DNA of 64,000 nt from Phlebotomus papatasi (lineage: Eukaryota; Arthropoda; Insecta; Diptera; Psychodidae), in assembly GCF_024763615.1 (NCBI RefSeq), contig NC_077224.1:44402712-44466711 (forward strand). Direction: 5' to 3'. This document shows positions 33,422 to 45,543 of this stretch, piece after piece. The first letter of the stretch is position 1; each line of letters opens with the position of its first letter. Made by a program: the position numbers and the translations under genes. Under the pieces are notes generated by a model. It saw only the letters and a program-made list of their open reading frames with translations. It was not told the origin of the DNA and made no database searches.

Positions 33422-35504
33422 AGGACGACGTCGGATATGAATGGTAACAATGTATCACCAGGTTTGACCCTGAAATACGAATTCTTTATCATATGAATAA
33501 TGGACGATACGGATTCGAGCAATGGTTCCAAATAGATTCCGCAACGATTCTGTATCTGTAACGATTCCGAAAGCAGCCCTTATTTTCAACAAAACCACTG
33601 CCCATCCGGAAACTTATACAAAGAGAGTAAGTTATTGAAAATTTTCACAAAGACTGTCACGTGAATATCAAAAGTATTGTAAGGAAGTAGAGTAGCGGAC
33701 AAAATAATAGACTTTCTCTTAACCTGTACTCTTTCATTTTAATTCCTCACATCAAAAATAAAAAATTAAAAATCTCGTACAAGCGGGGAAGACTTAGTAC
33801 TGTACTGAACTTGTGTACTGGAACAGATTCCCACTAAGCTATCTCTCGACCTAAGCTGTGCCTAGGGCATTAGATTTGATCACGATTTATCAACCTTGAG
33901 TTTACCATGCAGCAGACTGACACAGAAATGTTGTGGGGAAGCTTCAGTTGGCAATGATATGTACCATTTGCAAGCATATGGAAGTACTTGGGTACACGAA
34001 ATAGTGGATTTGGAAATAGTGGAACTTACATCAGTTACTGAACCTAGTCAGGATAATACTGTAAAAACCACTTGTTCTACTTTTTGTCAATAAAAGTGGG
34101 GGGATTTTACGAGAGAATAAGACAACTTTTAAAATGCTAATTTAACCATTATTTTATTAAATGCAAAGCTAAAAATCATATACTCTGCCCTGTGATGTGG
34201 GACGACCTTTTCTCCGGAATAAAAATCCTCATCGGTACATAAGATTTTTTTTCTTGTTCATTGTTTTGTTATGAGAAAAACCAAGAAAAAAGTATGGTAA
34301 TTGAACAATAAAAGTGATATAACATAATTAGAACTAAATATAGAGCTTAAAGATAATTTAGATTAGGATTTTGAGGAATATTAATTTTGGAATAGGGGAT
34401 GAAAATGAAGCGCTAATGATACTAAAGCCCGAATATAATGTACTAATGTACACGTGAAATATTTTACTGAACTCGTGTCACATAAAGCTCTACCCTTCCT
34501 AAAGCATACCCATTACAATGCACGATATGATAGAGGAAAACCTGTTGATTTACGTGATGAAATGTCACTTTTCCCATTTGCAGTATGAGGATTTTTCTCC
34601 ATTCTCTGCATATTTACCCATCCTGCCCGCATATTCTCTTTCAGAATGGGGAGATCCGATTTACGCTACATTTTCGCTACGGAATTGCTTTTCCCTTTCG
34701 CATGTCCCAAAAGTGCGGGGGTGTCATCTCAAAAATTATACACGGGGGAGCAAAATGAATTAATCATTAATGTCACAAGCACAGTTGACAAGCAGCTCGA
34801 TATATCGTCATTAAATTTTGTATTTGACTTCATCATACTCAATCTCATATAAATTTCCATCGCAAAACGCTTATGAGCTTTCTCCATACAATTTCAAACG
34901 CCAATGGGAATGGGAATCACTTTGAAAATCAGAAGAGAAATTGTAGTAAATATTGCTCAAATCTCTTGTGTGCAATTGCAAATTTAAACCTACAAATGAT
35001 TCAAAATCCACATTATATGTATTTTTGCCAAATTTACGAGAGTTTCAGACATTAAATAAAATTTCAATTCATTTGGGAAGGTCTATATTCAAAATAGATG
35101 CAATCACATGGATGATCAATATTTATTTATTTAATTAATATGATGAGTATAATTAAACAAATATTTAATCTATTTCCCATATGTGCTATGTACCACCAAA
35201 TGGTTGTTGATTGAAATTCAGGAGAAATGTTTTTTTCAATTTAGCAAATTGTCAAACATAATAAATTATTCGATTTTCAAAAGCACAAAGCATTTGCTTT
35301 CAGAGCATGAAGTCGTCTTCTCGTGCAGCAGTCACTAATAGGGTATGATGGAGCAATTTAAGGTAGTTGACGTTTTTTAAAATTAATTTGCTAAACCCTT
35401 ATTATTTTTTCAAGGTAAGTCCATGCAGTTTCACTTATTCAATATTCCTTTTGAAATATATAAACCACATTTCTCATAGTGAAGTAAGTCCTTTTGGTCT
35501 TATA
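33422..35504. other. AT-rich DNA, no gene seen
   Basis: Open frames at 34518-34852 and 34873-35138 overlap in different frames and show no motif. Confidence 0.5.
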
Positions 35505-35883
35505 GGGGAGACTGGGGAAGGTTAGATACGGATAGAGTTAGACAGTGAAATATTATAGTTTGCTCTAAAATGAATATTGAGGAAACGGAGGGAACCATTA
35601 TTTATTCGAAGTAAACACCTCTCTTTCTATTCATTAAAATATTTATCAACTTGATACAAACATTTTTTTACAAATTATGCCCAGCGCACAATAACTTTTA
35701 TTTGTAAATATGTTTTCAAAATTTCCCATGAGAAGGAGCGAGATGTCTAGATCTAGATCTCACTCACTCTCATTGAAATGTCAAAGCATGTTTACAAAAC
35801 AAAAGTTATTGTGCGCTGGGCATTATACACAAAGAACAATGGCGCTAGCTAAATTCTATAGCTAATTCTGCACCGGTCTCCTC
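35505..35883. mobile_element. TA-flanked TIR element hosting a nested Tourist-like MITE
   Basis: The left end GGGGAGACTGGGGAAGGTTA and the reverse of the right, GAGGAGACCGGTGCAGAATT, agree at about three quarters of positions. TA flanks at 35503-35504 and 35884-35885. The 145-bp MITE (35678-35822) lies within, so this element is older. Confidence 0.5.
35678..35822. mobile_element. Tourist-like MITE copy 2 (TTA target duplication)
   Basis: TGCCCAGCGCACAATAACTT at the left and its reverse complement, ending GCGCTGGGCA, at the right; TTA at 35675-35677 and 35823-35825. Its inner sequence, including CTAGATCTAGATCTCACTCA, aligns with copy 1 at 8957-9102. Confidence 0.92.
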
Positions 35884-36599
35884 TAAGTATTTTTAGCTAC
35901 CTAGAAAAAATAACTAATTCAGAACATTAATGAATGATGAATAAGTGTAACTTTAATAAGCATAATGCTCTATTCTAATATTCAAATGGATACTATATCT
36001 CATATTTAATAACAATTAATTTTAAAACAATTGGCCAAAAATATTGAAAGAAGTATAATAATGTAATATTTTCAATACAAATAGAATTTTTTTCACTTCT
36101 TTTTAGGGAGCTTTGCTTGGAACCTTGTAGATAGTTTATCGTCTTTATTTTCTCTAAAATCATTCTTAATACATTTTAAAATTATTAAAAATATAGGCAA
36201 AGCTTTGTGCAATATTTCGGCCACCTTGATTTTCTTGCCCTTTCAAAATTCTTCCTAAGTCTCTTTCACATATTCTTGTTCGTCGAAACGATAGTTTATG
36301 TATTTTTTTCAATATATAATCTATAGAATATGCAAAAAATGAAAATTCATGGAAATTTGAAGAATATAAGAAGTGGCCGAAATTTCAAGGTGGTCGAAAT
36401 TTGGTACAGTTAAACTAGAGGTTTCCTAGGCATACATTCGTCCATATATTACAGTGTAATGGTTCATATACAATCACTGCAAAAAAAGTGTGACGCCCAG
36501 GAACGTATTAGCTTTTAAGCTTCCACTTGGTGTAACAAAAATTCTCACGTTTGGTAATGCCTGAAAATCTTGTAAGCTAAATCGCTACTTTTTTGCTGC

Positions 36600-36735
36600 T
36601 AAACGGGAGAGTGAGAGAAATTCAGTGAGAGCTGAAAGCTAAGCTGCGCGAGAAACAGCAGGAAAGGAGTGAAGTGAGAGAGAGAAACAGTTTGGGCTCT
36701 CGCGTGCGAGAGAATTTTTCTCACATTACTGGAAT
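36600..36735 (+). promoter_or_regulatory. GAGA-rich stretch, possible promoter
   Basis: Repeated GAGAG motifs (GGGAGAGTGAGAGAAA, GTGAGAGAGAGAAA, GCGTGCGAGAGAA) lie upstream of a GTGAGT donor-like site at 36871. GAGA motifs are common in insect promoters; function here is inferred only. Confidence 0.25.
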
Positions 36736-37631
36736 ATTCTAGAAGGCTGTGCCCCAGTGCAAAAGCAAATGGCGCAGTAAAAGTAATTCAAGTGCAATTT
36801 CTCAGTGAAAAGTGTTTTATAAATGTAAAATTTAGTGGCATATTAAGCTACGAGGACTTGGAAAATAGTGGTGAGTAATTTAAAAGCAAAATATTCAACT
36901 TAGATAAGTGAAAAAAATCTTTTTGGTGCATGATGTTTCACGTTAGAAGTTCCTAAACTTTCAATGAAATTTTCACAACAAAATTGGATTGAGGAAGAGT
37001 ATTTTATAGACAATGGCATCTCAAATTTAAAAAAAAAATTATTACTATCTTCTCCGTTATTAATATTTTTGTTTTCCAAAGCAGTTATTTCTCTGAAAAA
37101 AATAGTGATAAACCTAGATTAGCTTATTGCAGGTGAGATTCTTAACGTGAGTCAACTTGGAATGTGACTAAATATTATATATAAAGTTAAAGTTGGAAGG
37201 ACGTAATGCAGTAATTTTAAGAAAAATAGTTAAAATTTTGTATCGAATCTAAAATATCAAGGATTTGAATGCACTGGCAGTAAAATGATATGTGATCATT
37301 TTACTGATATGTATATCAGAATGCCCTCTATAATTTTGCTGAATAGATTAATTGATTTGATACAATAAATTGCAATTTTCAACCGATGTATAACTTTTGA
37401 CGAAAACTGCAAGTTAATATCTTTCTTATTTTATAATTTACTTTTGGCCACCCATATATTCGTAGTAGTGAAACACATTTTAGCAAAAATTGGTGCTGAT
37501 CGGGGGACAGAAAATTTTAAGAATCTCACCTAAATTCTTCAAGTTCTTTAAGTTCTGTATTATCAAGTTTAAATTTACTTTCGCTTTTTTTATTCTTGAT
37601 TTTATTTATTTAATGTTCTTATAATTTGCAG

Positions 37632-37831
37632 TACGCAGTCAACTAACCGAAGAGGATGGATTCGAAAAATTTTAGATTCAGAGGGAGTTAGAATCTTGCC
37701 GGCAGCATTTCAAGAAGTCAAAACTCCGTATTATATCAAACATATGTCACGAGGAAGATGCGTCTGGAACCGCTGCCAGTGAAAACATTCTCGTGGAAAA
37801 TCCAAATGTGATGCCTACTCTTATTGCGAAG
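37632..37831 (+). pseudogene. Possible exon of unknown gene, one frame break
   Basis: A pyrimidine-rich TTTGCAG precedes 37632 and GTATT follows 37831, as for an internal exon. One frame reads IQRELESCRQHFKKSKLRII and SNICHEEDASGTAASENI to the end, but an in-frame TAG separates it from its upstream part; the nearby ATG at about 37655 is in another phase. A downstream candidate exon (39157-39228) joins in phase. I do not recognise the protein. It could be a chance open stretch or a decayed gene or captured exon. Confidence 0.25.
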
Positions 37832-38238
37832 GTATTAAAATTTTTTGATCAGTTAAATATCCAAATCTTTGCAAAAATATATTTAACTTTAAGTCAAAAA
37901 CAGTTTTCATCGGTAAAATATTACATTTTGCTCAGTGATAAACCTAAAATTGATCAAAAATTACAAAGTCATCTCTTTTATTCAAAGACATCTTTTTTAT
38001 TATCAATTTCCGCAACAATGGTTTTCATTTTGGGACCAAGATCAAGTTCAAAATTTCACACTGTCAAATATTTCCAACTTCAAGATTTTAATTAAAAAAA
38101 AAAAAAACTGTTAGTACCTTGATAATTCTAAACATTTCTGAGAAGTTTGGAATTATTTTAGGGAGACAGGAAGTTTGACATATGGTTTATATCTTGACAT
38201 TTCATTAACATTTGATAGATTTGACATATTGCTCCTAA

Positions 38239-38497
38239 TGGCCAAGGCACACCTTTCAGATCAGAAAGATTTCACGAAATCAAAATTCACATGTCTTTCT
38301 CACGCGTTTTCCATATATCTATTTCATTTTTTTCGCACTCCAAATTCGATTAAGCTAAATTCAATTTGTTGTGATGTTTAAAAGAAGAAGAAGAGTACAT
38401 AAGAATGAGATAGACTTTTGCAAAGTGTGTAAGAAAGAAAGAGATTCGAATTTCGACTTCTTGAAATTTCCCTGATTTAAAAGGTGTGCCCAAGCCA
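38239..38497. mobile_element. Long-TIR MITE, TAA duplication (TGG..GGCACACC family, copy 2)
   Basis: The left TGGCCAAGGCACACCTTTCA and the reverse of the right, TGGCTTGGGCACACCTTTTA, continue as loosely matched arms of about 110 bp. TAA at 38236-38238 and 38498-38500. Relative of 12903-13157. Confidence 0.8.
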
Positions 38498-38630
38498 TAA
38501 GTTTTTGATTTTGTAATACCAAAATCCTGAAACTAAGTATTTTGTTTTTTTGTCTTATAATTGAGGCCAATATTTTACTTATCACATGAACTAAAATTGT
38601 ATAATTTGAAATTTAAAAATTGTTTTTTTA

Positions 38631-38675
38631 CTGACCATTTTTTTGCTGACCATTTTTTTGCTGACCATTTTTTTG
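38631..38675 (+). repeat. 15-bp tandem repeat, three copies
   Basis: CTGACCATTTTTTTG three times without mismatch. Confidence 0.95.
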
Positions 38676-39156
38676 CTAAACAATTGCCCTTATTACAGAC
38701 TAATTAAAACAATTGGCCTCCAAAATGATGCAGAGTAAAAATGATATCCTGTTTTTTCTTTTGCGAATGCTTAAAATAATATTATTGCTCTCAAAGTTTG
38801 TGAATTTAATATTAACTAAGTTGATTTTATTGCTGAACTAATTCAGTCTTTTTAAATGATTTAGACAAAAAATCGAAAGAACCAGTTACGGAATTTAAAA
38901 AAATCTCCTTTTACAAGTCAGATAATACTTGTTAGATTTAATTGTACTTTACCAAAATTGACCTCTTCTTTATTCTTTAACATTAGTAATTCTTATTTTT
39001 TTACTTTTTAGGAACAAATTTATTTTTTTGGAGCTTTACAAGTACTTTGGAGTTCAAAGAATTGTTCTAATCAACGGTGCTGAGCTTTTGAGAAAAACAA
39101 GTTCACGAGAAAGAAAGATGGCAATTTAAATAATTGCTAACCATCTTCTTCTTTAG

Positions 39157-39228
39157 CGGCCTCAACCCAACAAAGACGACAAAATTGCCTACGCAAAGGC
39201 AACCATGGAACTTTTTGTTGTTATTTAG
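39157..39228 (+). pseudogene. Possible terminal exon of unknown gene
   Basis: The acceptor-like TTCTTCTTTAG precedes an open 23-codon frame (RPQPNKDDKIAYAKATMELF plus three residues and a stop). AATAAA lies 54 bp after the stop (39282-39287). In phase with the candidate exon ending 37831. Function unknown; needs transcript evidence. Confidence 0.25.
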
Positions 39229-41427
39229 GTTCAAATATTTATTGTTACTAAGGTAATTGTAAATTTAAATTTAATTTAGTGAATAAAACGATTATAATGA
39301 AAAATTGAATTTTATTTCCTAAGTGTATATAAATATTGGTTCAAAGTAATGCTAAATTTGTGTACACTTTGAGTACAAAATCACTAACATATTGTAAGCC
39401 ATAAATTCATATTTTTATGTGCATTTTGATAGCAAATTTATTAACAAAACGATGCCAAATGAATCTACAGAATGTTGCTAAAAACGCTTACGATTTGTAT
39501 ACATATTTACCACACCAAGTGGAAGTCCTTTTGGCGCATCCCAAATGTAAGCGAATTCACTCACAAATTTTTTTGAGTGATGGTACCATGGAATGATATC
39601 ATGTTTGGGCTCATTTTGGATAGGTTTTGGAATTCTTAACAAACCTTAACTAACTCTCATCGGTTCATAATCGATAATTTTTTATCCGAAATCAAATTAT
39701 ATTTCTGCTAAGGTATTTTGGGCAATGTTTTGAGTGATTTATAAACCGGTTAAAATCGGTTGTGAACTAGTTATGATCTGGTTATGAAACGATTACTGTT
39801 TTTAGTTCGAAAACGAATTCTATTAACTCTTAAAACTATTTTTAAAACTAGCCTGGGGCACTTTGCCACCGCTGTTTTGGATAGTTACTCAGTAAATATA
39901 TGTCAATAGATGTGTTTGGTTATGGCCTTACCGCGCGGCCTTAATAGAAACTTTTTTTACAATAATTATATTTTAAGGCACTAATTTCAAAATATGAATC
40001 TTCTATCTGCGGTATTTCTTAAGACATTAACAGAACGAATTAAAGTTTTAAAACTATGCTGTTTGTGTTTCGAAAAAATCACATAGACATATGTATTCTC
40101 ATTCTAAGCCTAATAATGGTTCGGTACGATGAAGTTATAAGTATTACCCGACGTAATTGGGCTTAAATAGCGCTATTTTGGAAAAATTTTAACCCAACCT
40201 CCGCGTATAAAATTTTTCTTATTACAGATTTTTTAATATGTGCTATAAAAGACTATTTCTAGGGTGTAATTAATATCTCAATGCTTGACAATACTAGAAA
40301 ATTTTGCCAGAAAAACCAAATAAATCTTAAAGGAGAAAGAAGATATTTCAATTGATTTGTGTGGTGAAATTTGTAGGATTCATTGAGAACTTGCAGCATC
40401 CACATGGCATTCCTATCGAATAAATTTCCCTATACCCTAGCTCTACCCAATTGGAAATCCACCCTGGGTACCACGTTAAGGGTTTTGCATGAGTTTGAAA
40501 GAGAAATTCAAAGCCAGAAAGCACATTTGTTTTCCATCGAAATGCTATATGTGTATGCAACACAAAATTTCAATTTAAATCCTATATATTATTATGTAAA
40601 ATTCACCATCTCTATCCTCCTCCTTTCATGGCTGGTAACCCCAAAATTCCCATTATGTATTATTACATATGGCAAGCTAGACCCTGAGTGAGCTACAAGG
40701 GGGGCAGTTCTAGGGGAGTGGGAGAGGAAGTGTGTGTGGCTCTTGTGTCTCTTCTGGTGTACATTTGTGTAATGCCGTATTTAATATCTATTTCCATTTA
40801 TCTGGAACTGCTATTCATTCTTGGATATTCTGTCACCCATTCTGCACATACACATATATTTTAAACGTGAAAGGCATTTACCGCAGTCGTTGTGCTCAAA
40901 ATTTATTGCATAATCCACATTTCTGCTCTAGCTTCCACTGCCAGGCGGATGGTGGTGGATTTGTGTCCTAGGGAAGAGCACAATGATATGATACTGATTT
41001 AAGGGTTGTTGATTCTTCTCACTCGGTGTTACTGGCGACTTTGTTACATTACCACATTTCGTGTTACCAGATGCAGTATTTGTGGCCAACCTCCAAAATA
41101 ATCTCAGTCTTACCGAAAAAACGACAGGTCATAAGACTAGATCAACTAATAGTATTCAAGATTTTTTAATTGTGCTGCTGGCAACAACAGAGTGTTACAA
41201 TCAATACAATTTGCATTGACTATAGTATTTTTTGGTGCCAATGACATAATTGTAATTCTTATTGTTATTATTACTAAACTGATTAATAGTATGCTAAAAA
41301 TATGGCTTAGGAGGTTTTAAAGTAAAGCAGTGCTAAATTAAAGTCTCAAGATAGGGGAGAGTAGTGCAGTTTCAGGCAGCTGAAGTTCATTGCCTCATTT
41401 GCTAAACGTTCATTTACTACATTCGAA
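39229..41427. other. Mostly AT-rich DNA, no gene seen
   Basis: ATCGGTTCATAATCGAT and ATAAACCGGTTAAAATCGG near 39660-39760 recall the end of the ACGGTAAGAG repeats. Open frames at 40348-40971 have no motif. GATAGGGGAGAGTAGTGCAG at about 41350 looks like a lone TA-GGGG-type end. Confidence 0.4.
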
Positions 41428-41682
41428 CACTGAGAGAAATCCAAAAAAGTTAAAATAACATTCCTGAAATGTTAATTTTACCCTGCAGTATTGTTCCGAA
41501 ATCGGTGTAAATATTATGCTTTTTAGGTGTATTAGGGGTTAAAGGTACCCTTTTTCATGTTAATTTTACTCTTAATAAGGCGTAAAATTAACATTAAAAA
41601 ATGCTGTTATATTTTTACACCCAAAAAGTGTTAAATTTCTGAGGAAAAAAATGTTAATCGCAGCCTCTTTTTTTTCTCAGTG
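41428..41682. mobile_element. MITE-like element, CACTGAG ends
   Basis: CACTGAGAGAAA at the left mirrors TTTTTTCTCAGTG at the right. Inside are palindromic GTTAAAATTAAC-type modules: ATGTTAATTTTACCC, ATGTTAATTTTACTC, GTAAAATTAACATT and GTGTTAAATTT. 255 bp, non-coding. Built like 1487-2040 with different module sequence. Target duplication not resolved. Confidence 0.65.
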
Positions 41683-41860
41683 AACTAACAATGTCCATCT
41701 CAATTTTCTAAATTTTACAATTTCTAAACTGAGTCTTTGTGAACTTTTCTTAAACAATATCAAAAGTTTTAAAGAGTATATGGGACATTCAATAGTACCG
41801 GCAATTTTCAAATCTCGCTTACAGGTTTTGAGTATGTTATAGACATAGCAGTAAGATTAA

Positions 41861-42043
41861 TCATCGATCGCCTTGATTAATAATTTCGAGGTCGAATTCT
41901 AGGTCGTGGAGACTCTGGGCTACATTCTCAGAATCTACCTCTAGACGAAAACCAGAATTTTCCGGTGCTACAATAAGATCCATTATTTCATCACGGACGA
42001 AGTTGCGTGAGGGGCAACGTTCTCCAAAGAGCAGGCCTTCACT
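41861..42043 (-). pseudogene. Coding-like minus-strand fragment, unidentified
   Basis: The open minus frame reads SEGLLFGERCPSRNFVRDEI, then MDLIVAPENSGFRLEVDSEN and VAQSLHDLEFDLEIINQGDR, ending in TGA. Its upstream extension (to about 42115) continues in phase past two stops with VGLETSAIE. The composition is protein-like and GC-richer than the surroundings, suggesting a transposon or gene remnant. I cannot name the family. Confidence 0.35.
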
Positions 42044-42182
42044 CTACTCAATGGCACTCGTCTCCAATCCTACGTGGTGGTATAAAACCGGTCATAGTCG
42101 ACGTAAGGGCCTTGATAGATCTGAGGATTAGCCAAGAGAAGGCATAGCGTATTACAAATAATATTATTACATATTACAAATA

Positions 42183-42332
42183 ATGGTCAAACTATATTTG
42201 CATCGCGAGGCGAACGGAGAGAACTCCGCGGCGATTTTGCCCAAATATACATGACCATCAAAATATAAACATCAAATATACATATAAATATACAAATAAA
42301 TATACATCAAATATACATCAAAATATACATGG
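42183..42332. repeat. Hairpin followed by AAATATACATC minisatellite
   Basis: ATGGTCA-TATATTTG (42183-42200) pairs with CAAATATA-TGACCAT (42242-42258). From 42242 an 11-13-bp unit (AAATATACATC) recurs about seven times with variation. Confidence 0.75.
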
Positions 42333-42525
42333 TACCAAAATGGAAAATCTTAATATATAGTTTCGATGAGAGTCTCATAAAGTTACTTATTCTAAAAAGT
42401 TGTTCTAACACTTTATGAAGCACTTAATTTCCACCATTGATGATTAAATTTTGACAATTGGAAGGTTGTCTATAGTCAAAAGAATCCAAATTTTTCTCCT
42501 TCTCTTAAGAGATGAGGTAGAGTTG

Positions 42526-43830
42526 ATATTATGACCATTATGTTGAACCATTAACTGATATCGATCACCATTTTTGTAAGAAGTTTGAGTTAGGATAAAG
42601 ATAGTGTAGTAGGAAGAGTTTAGTTTTTTTTAATTTAAGTTCTAAGGCCGCCTACATCCTGCCTAATTCAAGACGTGTTCTATTTATAACCTTTATGCAA
42701 ATCTGACAATCGATATCTCCTATCATACTATGTAAAAAAGGGACAAAATAGCTTAATAGGTTAAGTTTTTCAATGAAGATAACAAGAACGACAACAATCA
42801 AGTTAAATTCTAACAGAATATTTAACAGGAGTTGATATTCGGTTGATATTATGATCTTTATGTAAAACCGTAAGTCTATGTCTATTACCGTTTTTTTTTT
42901 GTAGCAGTTAAATTTAGAATGAGAAAAATTTAAAAAGACGTATAGACTTTTTTAATGGAAATTTTGTAGCTACCTAATACGAAATATCTTTTGGAGTAGG
43001 AGCAGATTTTCGGTTAATACATATTATGACGGGTCCCGGTCAAAATCCCGAAGGCCGAAATTCCGAAAGTCAAAATCCCGAACGTCAAAATCCCGTAAGC
43101 CAAAATCCCGAATGGGCCGAAATCCCGTAAGCTAAAATCTCAAATTCTTAAAAGTGTCATAGCTACTCCCATGTTTGCACCCGCGCTTGCTGGAGGCAAA
43201 GGTAAATCTTCTGTGTCTTGGAAACTTATTCTAAACATTTTCTTCCATATAATTTCAACCCTTTGAGGATTTTGAACATTCGGGATTTTGGTTTTCGGGA
43301 TTTTGGGTTTCGGGATTTTGGCTATCGGAATTTTGGCTGCCACCGATTATGACCTTTATACAAAACCGGAAGTTTATATCTCTTACCGTTCTCTCCCGAA
43401 ATTTGAGTTGGAATCTAATAGCTCTGTATATAGTATAGTATAGGATATAATATCAGAATAGTAAATCTGACTAAATACAAGCTGTGTCCTTGACTTAAAG
43501 GCTGGACGTGTACTTGAAATATGTTTTTTTTTTGTAAAACAGTCAGTCGATATTTTTTACCGTTCTCTCCAAAACTTTGAATAAGGACGAGGTAGCCTAC
43601 TAAAGAGGATAGGTCCTTCTTTAAGTTAAACCTCAAAGGTTGACCAAATTCAGCACGGATCCTTGCCATAGGGGTTGATGGCCCGTTAATACATGATCGT
43701 TACGTGAAACCTTATGCCAATGTCTCTTACCGTTCCCTCCATTCTCAGACGTACAGTAGAGAGTTGGAACTTTTCTATAGTTTTCATTCTCATGCTCTTC
43801 TCTGGGGACGTTTTTTTTCACACTGACCGT
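42526..43830. repeat. Degenerate tandem array, units of roughly 165-185 bp
   Basis: A recurring block of the form TTATGACCTTTATG-AAAACCG then ATCTCTTACCGTTCTCTCC begins near 42534, 42690, 42853, 43346, 43530 and 43695. The block is the reverse complement of the ACGGTAAGAGATAT-CTTCCGGT end at 19.7-22.7 kb, so the array probably arose by amplification of one transposon end. An unrelated element (43031-43345) interrupts the fourth unit. Confidence 0.6.
43031..43345. mobile_element. Non-autonomous element with 8-bp duplication (hAT-like) and GGGATTTTGG subterminal repeats
   Basis: ATTATGAC occurs directly on both sides (43023-43030, 43346-43353). The left side holds five AAAATCCCGAAAGCC-type units; the right side their inverse (TTCGGGATTTTGG, three or four). 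The core (GTCATAGCTACTCCC, CCGCGCTTGCTGGAGG) matches the core of 31695-32690. 8-bp duplication is usual for hAT elements; terminal bases do not clearly match hAT consensus, so the superfamily is inferred. Confidence 0.7.
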
Positions 43831-45460
43831 GCCCACAAGCCATAATGTGGAAAAATCCAATGATTTTTATCACTAACCTCACAGAAAAGCTTTCCCAAGC
43901 ATTTCATGCATGCCTCGGTGCCAAAAACAATGCAAAATGTAACTTTGAATATTGCAAACGTCAAGCACATGAAAGAAAATTCAGCGATTATTTTGCAACG
44001 ATTTGACACAGTTGTACGATTTTACTATAAATGCCATTAAGCCTATGGGCAAGCATATGCGGCGTATTTGGATGTCAAGATAAAAATGTCCTTGAGCCAC
44101 AGACAAAGCCCTTATCAGTGGACAACTGAATGACACCCATGAGCAAGACAATCCTTAGGGCTTTCGAGACTCTAGCCATTACAGAAAAATTAAGGATCTT
44201 AGTGAAGATTAAGTGAAAGTGGAATTGAGAGGAAAGTTTAACATGATTGTCTTTTCTGGAGAAATCAAATTAAGCATACTTTCTATACTTAACGACATCC
44301 ACTTGACTTTCAGCTGTGAATAAAAAATCTGAAAAAAAACAGTAAATCATATTGTATTATTGGTATTATTAGGTATTATTGCTTTTTTTTAGCAATAATA
44401 TACAATTACTGCGTAAAACAGCAAAAGAGTAAGATAATTCTTGGAATGGTTGCCTCTTTTCCCCCCATAAGAAACTTACATTAATTTTAGCTGATTTATA
44501 ATTACAATAGTAATAGAAATAACCAGAAACTGATATTATACTATATTTCTAAATCCATTTGTACAAATTTGAGTTAGAATGAGAATTTATGATTTCAATT
44601 GTATTACATTTGGTGCAGATCATTGTAAAAAGTTCAGTAATTGCAACACTTACAGTCTGTTGATATCTATTCTCTGGTGTGAAAATCTACTTGAGGGTAA
44701 AATAATGATTAGGATTACTCCATTTATTGCTACTACGAATGGGGTTGCAGAAAGTGCGAAAACACTATGGAATAAAACAAATAATATACGGGTGGCAATT
44801 CAGTATTTTATCCACCACCAGTGTCTTCTTTTGCTACACAAAATGATTATAGTGCTAGGATAAAGTAAAATTTAGGATATTGGAAAACCATTATCACAGG
44901 CAATTATCTTTCCCTACTGACACCCCAAAAATGTGAAAGGAATAACAACTACATAACCCACTTTGTATTTTGGCTCTCTATTTTCTTCTCGTTTTCAACC
45001 ATTGCTAGATAATTGCCTTTTGCAGGACAAAAAAAGGAAAAGCACAAACTCGTTCAAAAAGGATACAAAAGGACAAATGTAAAGACACAAATGAGTAACG
45101 AAGCGCAAAAATTGTGAATATGGATAATGCAGGAGAATGAATGGGAAAAACTAAATGGGAAAGACTTGAGGATGGATAAGAGAGAAACTTTTATTATAAA
45201 TTGGGCACCCCCCCCCCCAACTCCTTAATGGGACTTGGAGACTTTTCACTAAAGCAGGGTCGGATGGATTCGTCACGGGAAGAACAAAATACTTGGTTAT
45301 GCACTACATTTCCTTTAAATTTTATGTTAATTGTCTCATTCAAAAGGTAAAAGTTAAGCTTCCATCCTAATTCAAGAAACTCTTCAACAATTTATTGTTT
45401 CCTTTTATACACCAGCTATAGTACTAAAGAATCAGAGACAATTTGTGAATTTGTTGTGAG
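43831..45460. other. No gene seen; 12-bp poly-C at 45207-45218
   Basis: Open frames at 43818-44009 and 44579-44863 are unsupported. A pure C run lies near 45207-45218. Confidence 0.45.
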
Positions 45461-45461
45461 T

Positions 45462-45467
45462 TCAGTC
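45462..45467 (+). promoter_or_regulatory. Initiator-like TCAGTC at the LINE 5' end
   Basis: TCAGTC matches the arthropod Inr consensus TCAKTY. Many insect LINEs start transcription at such an internal initiator; it lies 80 bp before the ORF1 start. A downstream DPE is not evident. Confidence 0.4.
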
Positions 45468-45543
45468 AGAGCGCTCGTTGAGTGCACATCACCACTGAAT
45501 TTATCTGTGTTTAATTGATTTGTGGATTTTTGATTTTTAAATC

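Noticed and set aside
36520..39525. 14-bp perfect inverted repeat (CTTCCACTTGGTGT / ACACCAAGTGGAAG) bracketing 3 kb
   Set aside because: A 14-mer inverted match at this distance is expected about once by chance in a window this size; no longer TIR or target duplication supports a transposon.
42183..42332. CRISPR-like array
   Set aside because: The repeats are 11-13 bp without spacers of constant size and the DNA is eukaryotic; it is a minisatellite.
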